Shown here: positions 59,178 through 64,000 of the stretch, one piece after another
How the letters are laid out: each line of letters begins with the position of its first letter
How positions within the stretch are numbered: the stretch's first letter is position 1
Origin: Pseudomonas khorasanensis
GTDB lineage: Bacteria > Pseudomonadota > Gammaproteobacteria > Pseudomonadales > Pseudomonadaceae
Assembly (NCBI RefSeq): GCF_014268505.2
Contig: NZ_JABWQP020000001.1
Span: 868,001 to 932,000 of the forward strand
Direction of reading: 5' to 3'
Length of the DNA stretch: 64,000 nt
Position numbers and translations under genes: made by a program
The notes under the pieces: generated by a model
What the model was told of the DNA's origin: nothing
What the model saw: the letters and a program-made list of their open reading frames with translations, nothing else
The model's database searches: none

Positions 59178-60200
59178 TTATTGCACCTGCTCGGTACTCG
59201 GCGGATCGAACGGATAGACCCGGCGCCAGTCGGACGCCATATCCACCACGGTCCAGCCTCGTGTTTTCGCCTCGTCGAGGGCCATGTCCAGGCGCCCGAT
59301 ATGGGATTGACGGTCGTAGGCCCATTCGCGTTTGCCGTCGGTGTGGTGCACCAGGCCCATCAAGCGTTTGCCCGGGCCTGCGGCGGTCCACTGGAGCATT
59401 TGCAGGTCGCCGTCGGAATTGCCGAACGCCAGAATCGGCCGACGACCAATGACCGCATCGATGCTCACCGGTTTGCCGGCACCGTCATCGTTGTGGGCCA
59501 GCTTCGGCGTGCGCAGGATCGACGCCTTGCCATCCTTGAATTGGAACGTGGTGATAAATGTGGTGCCGATGACCTGTTCCGGCGGGATGCCATAAATCTT
59601 TTCGGCAAAGGCGCGCATGAAACCGGTGTCGCCCCCGGAAACGATATAAGTCTTGAAATTCTGGCTGCGCAGGTAGTCGAGCATTTCCAGCATTGGCTGG
59701 AAGATCATCTCGGTGTAGGGCTTGCCGGTTTTCGGGTGACGGGCCTGGCTGAGCCACGTCTTGACGTAATCATCGAAGGCTTCGGTGGTCATGCCGCTGT
59801 GGGTCGCGCCGACGATCTTCAGCAAGCCTTCGGTGCCAGCGGCGGCCAATGCCGCATGGTCGTTTTCCAGTACGGCCTTGAACGGCTGGGTGGTCTTCCA
59901 TTCCGGGTGCTGCGCGGCGGTGCGCTTGACCTCATCGAACGCAAAGAGCAATTCGAAGTACGCCGGTTGCTCGCCCCACAAGGTGCCATCGTTGTCGAAC
60001 ACGGCGATACGTTCGGCAGGTTTGACGAAGTGCTTGCTGCCCTGCTCGGTCACTGCCTGAACAAACTCGATAATGCTTTTTTTCGTCGCACCGTCATTCC
60101 ATGACGGGAGCGGTTCATTCGCCTGCGCCAGCAACGGCAATACCAGCGTGAACAGCAGGGAGAGACCGAAGCGTTGACGATGCAGCACCGGATTGATCAT
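59178..60200 (-). CDS. Periplasmic HAD-superfamily phosphatase
   Basis: 340 residues from ATG 60200, with AAGGA 8 nt upstream. Signal peptide ([19 protein letters not shown]). Catalytic DxD at 69-71 in FDNDGTLWG, motif 2 in [10 protein letters not shown], and motif 3/4 in [11 protein letters not shown]. Acts on a phosphoester in the periplasm. Its ATG overlaps the batD stop (ATGA), so the two are coupled. Sits between batD and the sulfatase gene, which suggests a shared operon. Confidence 0.85.
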   Translation of the reverse strand: MINPVLHRQRFGLSLLFTLVLPLLAQANEPLPSWNDGATKKSIIEFVQAVTEQGSKHFVKPAERIAVFDNDGTLWGEQPAYFELLFAFDEVKRTAAQHPEWKTTQPFKAVLENDHAALAAAGTEGLLKIVGATHSGMTTEAFDDYVKTWLSQARHPKTGKPYTEMIFQPMLEMLDYLRSQNFKTYIVSGGDTGFMRAFAEKIYGIPPEQVIGTTFITTFQFKDGKASILRTPKLAHNDDGAGKPVSIDAVIGRRPILAFGNSDGDLQMLQWTAAGPGKRLMGLVHHTDGKREWAYDRQSHIGRLDMALDEAKTRGWTVVDMASDWRRVYPFDPPSTEQVQ

Positions 60201-61603
60201 TTGAAATCCTTCTCGTGCACAGGGTTGAGCGGGCGCAGTGCCGAGGCAGTTTTGACCTGTTGCTGCGCGACCTGACTTTGAAGCGTAGACAATGATTGGT
60301 GTAACTGAGCAAGGCTTTGATCGACGGTTGACTGACGGCCGTAAAGCCCCCGCAACAACCCTTGCAAGCGTGGGCCGGCGCCAGTCAGTTTGAGGCCCAG
60401 GCGGCTGCGCCGCAGCCATAGGTACAACGCAGTCAGTTGCGCCGGTCTGGCCCGCAGTTGCGGATCAATCTGTTGCCAGGCGAAAGCGGCGGACTGTCGC
60501 CAGGCCAATTGTTTCGCCTGTCTGCGCAACCGCCAGCGCTGGCGGGCGCGAATGACCGCCGGGCGCAGCAGGTACGCAACGACAGCGAAGCCCACCAACA
60601 GCGCCAGCCACAACAGCCAGTGTCTGGAGAACTGCAAGCGATTCTGCCCGAGCTGTTTGAGGTCTTCGGCGATCGAGAACACCGGTTTATAGGCGCTGTT
60701 GGCTGCCGCCTCGAAACTCAGTGGCGGGACCTGTGCCGTGCGGATCTGGCGGGTGTTGGCGTCCCACCACTTCACGTCAATCGCCGGCAAGGTGTAGGTG
60801 CCTGCGGTATCGGCACGATAGGTCGCGCTGTCGATGCGCTGGCCACCGAGGACAACGCCGCGACCATCGTCCAACGTTGTGACTTGTGGCGTTTTTGCAT
60901 AGCGGCTCAGGCCGGCCACATCGGCGAGCGCCGGGATCGGTAAGGCCATGGCCAGCGCGCCATCGGCTTGCAGGGTCAGCTGTCGGGTGATGCTGTCGCC
61001 GACTTTCAGCGGCGTGGCCGATTGGCTGACGGTTTGCGTAAAGCGCAGCGCGTTGGCGACCAGCGGCGTTTCCCCGGGGTTGAACCCAGGTGGCTGTGCG
61101 GCAGTGAAACTCAGAGGCATGCTTTGCGCGCTGATTTCGGCCGTAGCCAGGCCCGGCGTGGCGCGTACGGTCAGGGTGGGGATATCGAACCGGCGCGCGA
61201 CGTTGGGCGTGATCAGGTAGCGGTAGCGCAAGCCGTTGAAGGACTGGCCGTCAATGGTCTGGTTCAGGTGTTGAGCCTGACCGTTCGGCGGCATGACCAG
61301 TGCGCCGTCGAGGCTGAGGTCGGGCAGGGTGGCCGCCTGGGTAAACCAGGTGTCGGTCAGGACGTCGAGTTGCAGCTCGACGAGGCCGCCGACCATGGCG
61401 CCTTCGCTGGGGTTAAGGTGGGCCTTGACCTTGAGCTGTGGGCTGGCAGCGAGGGCGTCGAATGACAACAGTGTGCCCAGCAGCAGAGCGCCAAGTGTTG
61501 TAGTGAGCGCTCGGGCCTCTTCGCGAGCAGGCTCGCTCCCACAAAGAACCCACCGCCACCCTATGGGAGCGAGCCTGCTCGCGAAGGCGCCAACAAGGTT
61601 CAC
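60197..61603 (-). CDS. batD: BatD-family membrane protein with a REPIN-encoded N-terminal insert
   Basis: 468 residues. Start GTG 61603 overlaps the BatB stop (GTGA) and has AGGAGG exactly 7 nt before. Codons 5-31 come from the REPIN at 61513-61591, read through without a stop ([20 protein letters not shown]). The normal hydrophobic signal then follows ([20 protein letters not shown]). A periplasmic beta-domain region (about 60-340) and a C-terminal helix (near 350) match BatD. BatA/B/D proteins form a VWA-domain membrane complex near MoxR ATPases. The insert may spoil signal-peptide function. Confidence 0.82.
   Translation of the reverse strand: MNLVGAFASRLAPIGWRWVLCGSEPAREEARALTTTLGALLLGTLLSFDALAASPQLKVKAHLNPSEGAMVGGLVELQLDVLTDTWFTQAATLPDLSLDGALVMPPNGQAQHLNQTIDGQSFNGLRYRYLITPNVARRFDIPTLTVRATPGLATAEISAQSMPLSFTAAQPPGFNPGETPLVANALRFTQTVSQSATPLKVGDSITRQLTLQADGALAMALPIPALADVAGLSRYAKTPQVTTLDDGRGVVLGGQRIDSATYRADTAGTYTLPAIDVKWWDANTRQIRTAQVPPLSFEAAANSAYKPVFSIAEDLKQLGQNRLQFSRHWLLWLALLVGFAVVAYLLRPAVIRARQRWRLRRQAKQLAWRQSAAFAWQQIDPQLRARPAQLTALYLWLRRSRLGLKLTGAGPRLQGLLRGLYGRQSTVDQSLAQLHQSLSTLQSQVAQQQVKTASALRPLNPVHEKDFK
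61513..61591. repeat. REPIN inserted inside the 5' end of batD
   Basis: Facing REPs CTTCGCGAGCAGGCTCGCTC (61518 on) and ATGGGAGCGAGCCTGCTCGC (61563 on) lie between the batD start codon and the batD signal-peptide core. Length keeps the frame open. Confidence 0.85.
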
Positions 61604-63180
61604 GGCCTGGCCTCCTGCTGGTCCTGCAAACTGAACTTCTGCCTTAGAAACTTCGCCGGTGAAGTGGTCAGGTTTTCCAGCCACAGCGCATCGGACGCGG
61701 CCTGCTGCGTATCGACTTTTTTGCTCTGGCCTTTACCCGGTGCCTTGTCGAATTTGACCTCGTCAGGTTTGATCTCCGGGGCGTTTTTCCCGGCACTCTC
61801 GGTGTCCTTGAGCAGCGCCTGCGCCAGGGCCAGATTGGCCGTTGCTTCCGGGAACTGCGGCTGCAGTTTCAACGCCTGGGTATAGGCGGCAATTGCCTGA
61901 TCAAACTTGAAGCGGCGCACATAGATATTGCCCAGATAAAAGTACGCCTGCGCGGTGTCCAGCCGTGCAAACGTTGCCAGCGCCAGGTCGTAATCGGCGG
62001 CGTGATAGGCTGCCACGCCTTTCCAGTAGGGGTCGACAAACAGCGCCGCTGCTTCAGGCAAATGCTCGTGTTCGAACGCCCAGCGGCCTTGCTGATCGCG
62101 AGTGAAAAATGCATCGGTCAAAGCGTTGGCCTGGGCCGGCGCGGACGGCCAGCCGAGCCCCACCGCGAGTGCGATGGCCGGCATCCAGTTGACGCTCCAG
62201 CCTTTGCGCACGCTGACCAACGCCAACAACAGCAACGGCCAGCACAACCAGTAACCGGCATCTTTCCAGTGCAATTCGCGCTGTTCGGCGCTGGCGCTCT
62301 GGAAGTGCCGCTGCGCGTGCAGCTCGATCCAGTCCAGGTCGTCGTTATTGAGCGTCAGGCTGCCGAGCGGCGCGGCGACGGCCGATGCCAATTGTTTGAT
62401 TGCCGCCTGATCGAAGCTGCCGAGCACCGGCCGGCCACTGCTGTCGATCCTGGGCTGACCGCTGGCGTCGGTAATGACGCCACCGTTCTCGCTGCCCACC
62501 GCCAGAACCAGCACCTGCAAAGGTACATCGCTGAGTCGCTTGCCCATGCCATCCAGTTGCGCGGTATCGGCACCGTCGGTGATCAGCAGCAGACTGCCCG
62601 GGGTTTTCTCGGCAATAAGCAAGCGTTTGGCTTGGTCGATCACGGCGCCCGCGTCCTTGCCCGGTTTGTCGATCAGGCCCGTGCTCAAGGCTTGAATAAA
62701 ACTGTCGAGCAGTGCCGGATCGTCGGTAGGGGGAAGCACCAGATGCGCACTGCCGGCGTAGGCGATCAACGCGGTGCGCGCGCCAGCGCGACGCTGAATC
62801 AGGTCGTGCAGCTTGTGCCTGGCCGCTTCGAGCCGAGTCGGTTGCACATCGCTGGCGTCCATCGACGGCGAGAGGTCCACGGCGACGATCAGTGGTGCGC
62901 GGTTTTCGAGAAAGTCCGGGCGATCCTGCTCCCAGGTCGGGCCGGCGGCCGCGAGAGCGCCGAGCATCAACAGCGCACAGAGCAAATGCACCGGGCGTAG
63001 GCGCTGGTGATCCTGCGGCGCGATGAGCAAGTGCGGCAGCAGATGCTCGGCAATGTTGCCGCGCAGGCTTCGTTGCAGGTCGCGGCTGCGCCGCCAGATC
63101 AACGGCAACAACGCTGCGAACAACACCAGCAGCAGCCACAGCGGTCGCAGAAAATGCAAATCACTGAGGTTGATCTCCAT
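61600..63180 (-). CDS. batB: BatB-like VWA protein with TPR domain
   Basis: 526 residues from ATG 63180 (AGGAGG 7 nt upstream). Two N-terminal helices, then a VWA domain with MIDAS motif DLSPSMDAS near 90-98. Helices follow near 300-345, then TPR repeats ([40 protein letters not shown]). This is the fused BatB-BatC layout. It overlaps batD at its end and follows batA by one base. Probably part of a metal-dependent, MoxR-linked membrane complex. Confidence 0.87.
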   Translation of the reverse strand: MEINLSDLHFLRPLWLLLVLFAALLPLIWRRSRDLQRSLRGNIAEHLLPHLLIAPQDHQRLRPVHLLCALLMLGALAAAGPTWEQDRPDFLENRAPLIVAVDLSPSMDASDVQPTRLEAARHKLHDLIQRRAGARTALIAYAGSAHLVLPPTDDPALLDSFIQALSTGLIDKPGKDAGAVIDQAKRLLIAEKTPGSLLLITDGADTAQLDGMGKRLSDVPLQVLVLAVGSENGGVITDASGQPRIDSSGRPVLGSFDQAAIKQLASAVAAPLGSLTLNNDDLDWIELHAQRHFQSASAEQRELHWKDAGYWLCWPLLLLALVSVRKGWSVNWMPAIALAVGLGWPSAPAQANALTDAFFTRDQQGRWAFEHEHLPEAAALFVDPYWKGVAAYHAADYDLALATFARLDTAQAYFYLGNIYVRRFKFDQAIAAYTQALKLQPQFPEATANLALAQALLKDTESAGKNAPEIKPDEVKFDKAPGKGQSKKVDTQQAASDALWLENLTTSPAKFLRQKFSLQDQQEARP

Positions 63181-63181
63181 T

Positions 63182-64000
63182 TCAGGCCTCCTGCCGTTGG
63201 CGTGCAAGCGCCAGACGCGGGCGCAGGAGTGCACCGAGCTGATACAGCGCCAACAGGAGCAACGCCGCGCCCAATGGCCAATAGAACAACTCCCGCTGCG
63301 GTTGATGGCTGAGGGTTTTCACTTGATGCGGGGTCAGCTGATCCAGGGTGCTGTAGACCTGATCCAGTGCCGCGCGATCTTCTGCGCGAAAGAAACGCCC
63401 GCCGGTAGTATCGGCAATCTGTTGCAGGCCCTGCAGATTGACTTTGGCTTCACCGGAAGCGCTGGGATCGCCGATGCCGATGGTATGGATGACCACACCT
63501 TTGTTGGCGGCCATTTCAGCGGCGTGATCCGGGGTGATGGCGCTGCTGGTATCGTTGCCGTCGGTGAGCAGGATCACGACTTTCTCTTGCTCCTGCGCCT
63601 TGTCGAGCAGTTTCAGGCTGAGGCCGATCGCGTCGCCAATCGCCGTATTGGGCCCGGCCATGCCGATGCCGGAATCGGCCAGCAACAAGGACAGGCTTGC
63701 ATGGTCGAGGGTCAACGGCGCCTGTGGGTAGGCGCCGCTGCCGAATACGATCAGTCCGATCCGGTCATCCGTGCGCTTGTCGATGAACCCTTGCACCACG
63801 TCCTTCACCGCCGCCAGACGATTGATTTTCTCGCCTTGGGCGTTGGTGAAGTCTTCGGTTTCCATTGATTGCGAGAGATCGATGGCCAGCATCAGGTCGC
63901 GCACCGGTTGCTGACGTTCGATGGGTTTCTCGACGAACACCGGGCGCGAAACCGCCAGCAGAATCAGTGCCCAGACCAGCGCATTCAACAGCAGCTGCCA
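63182..64000 (-). CDS. batA: BatA-like VWA protein (start outside window)
   Basis: At least 272 residues are visible from the right edge. Near the edge a helix (LVWALILLAVSRP) precedes the VWA domain with MIDAS motif DLSQSMETEDF and later TGGRFFRAEDRAALDQVYS. A C-terminal helix (FYWPLGAALLLLALYQLGA) follows. The family is normally about 340-360 residues, so roughly 80-90 codons lie beyond the window. TTG at 63988 is in frame but is probably internal. Confidence 0.83.
   Translation of the reverse strand, partial: WQLLLNALVWALILLAVSRPVFVEKPIERQQPVRDLMLAIDLSQSMETEDFTNAQGEKINRLAAVKDVVQGFIDKRTDDRIGLIVFGSGAYPQAPLTLDHASLSLLLADSGIGMAGPNTAIGDAIGLSLKLLDKAQEQEKVVILLTDGNDTSSAITPDHAAEMAANKGVVIHTIGIGDPSASGEAKVNLQGLQQIADTTGGRFFRAEDRAALDQVYSTLDQLTPHQVKTLSHQPQRELFYWPLGAALLLLALYQLGALLRPRLALARQRQEA

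Noticed and set aside
61604-61684. An upstream extension of batD
   Set aside because: It would lie inside batB; GTG 61603 has a perfect AGGAGG and coupled overlap.
1-64000. CRISPR arrays, prophage or complete insertion sequences
   Set aside because: No regularly spaced repeats with unique spacers, no phage structural genes and no complete transposase with ends were seen.
63988-64000. Start of batA inside the window (TTG 63988)
   Set aside because: The frame remains open to the edge and the visible protein lacks the N-terminal helix region expected of BatA, so the true start lies outside.

Overview
The window looks like a chromosomal segment of a Pseudomonas of the fluorescens complex. The evidence is GC-rich DNA with Pseudomonas codon habits, many copies of the GTGGGAGCGAGCCTGCTCGCGA-type REP/REPIN repeat, a DUF6124 gene, and a locus syntenic (from memory) with the phdA-pdtB-exbB2-exbD2 region of P. 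aeruginosa. No complete insertion sequence, prophage or CRISPR array was seen. About fifty protein genes, one tRNA and three gene remnants or pseudogenes are supported.

Layout. 1-7.3 kb: the end of an unknown gene with an overlapping ABC exporter; an sdsB/sdsA-like pair (LysR regulator and secreted alkylsulfatase); an esterase divergent from its own LysR regulator. 7.3-15.8 kb: a catabolic unit made of a branched-chain-type ABC importer (one subunit a permease-ATPase fusion), a short-chain dehydrogenase, a GldA-like dehydrogenase, a dihydroxyacetophenone-dioxygenase-like cupin and a LysR regulator. The importer operon and the cupin gene share a near-identical interrupted dyad of LysR type. 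15.9-21.2 kb: a LysR regulator divergent from an acyl-CoA dehydrogenase and an iron alcohol dehydrogenase, then a metallo-hydrolase and two gene remnants fused head to tail. 21.2-26.6 kb: a D-amino-acid-type operon (oxidoreductase, RidA, binding protein) with its LysR regulator, then a glutathione transferase with an AraC regulator. 26.8-32.4 kb: tRNA-Ser(UGA), a BI-1/YccA protein, a lipoprotein, an Lrp regulator with an EamA exporter, a FUSC protein and a GapN-type aldehyde dehydrogenase whose usual general-base Glu is Gly.

32.4-42.9 kb is the most striking block: a Pho-box-like site, a PhdA-like protein (Phd antitoxin domain joined to an IS5-type transposase N-terminal domain), a TpsB/FhaC outer-membrane transporter, a DUF2341-LamG-ExbB fusion, ExbD, a TonB-like protein, a porin, a coiled-coil protein, a YbjN protein, a PpiC foldase and a LysR regulator. 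No TpsA substrate gene lies next to it. It reads as a phosphate-linked, proton-motive-force-driven envelope machine.

43-50 kb: a DUF6124 gene with a structured leader, a GNAT acetyltransferase, an Asp/Glu racemase, then a set of secreted or surface-type genes (two halovibrin-like lipoproteins, one frameshifted, and an Ig-like beta protein). Two 20-bp lux-box palindromes with the same arms, differing only in the central dinucleotide, lie upstream of the pseudogene and of the Ig-like gene, suggesting quorum-sensing control. 50-64 kb: a membrane protein, a 312-bp element with terminal inverted repeats, an eight-haem cytochrome with TPRs, a DUF3313 lipoprotein, a fused MFS/spermidine-synthase-like protein, an arylsulfatase, a periplasmic HAD phosphatase and the BatD-BatB/TPR-BatA genes, with BatA running off the end. 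A REPIN has inserted in frame within the 5' end of batD.
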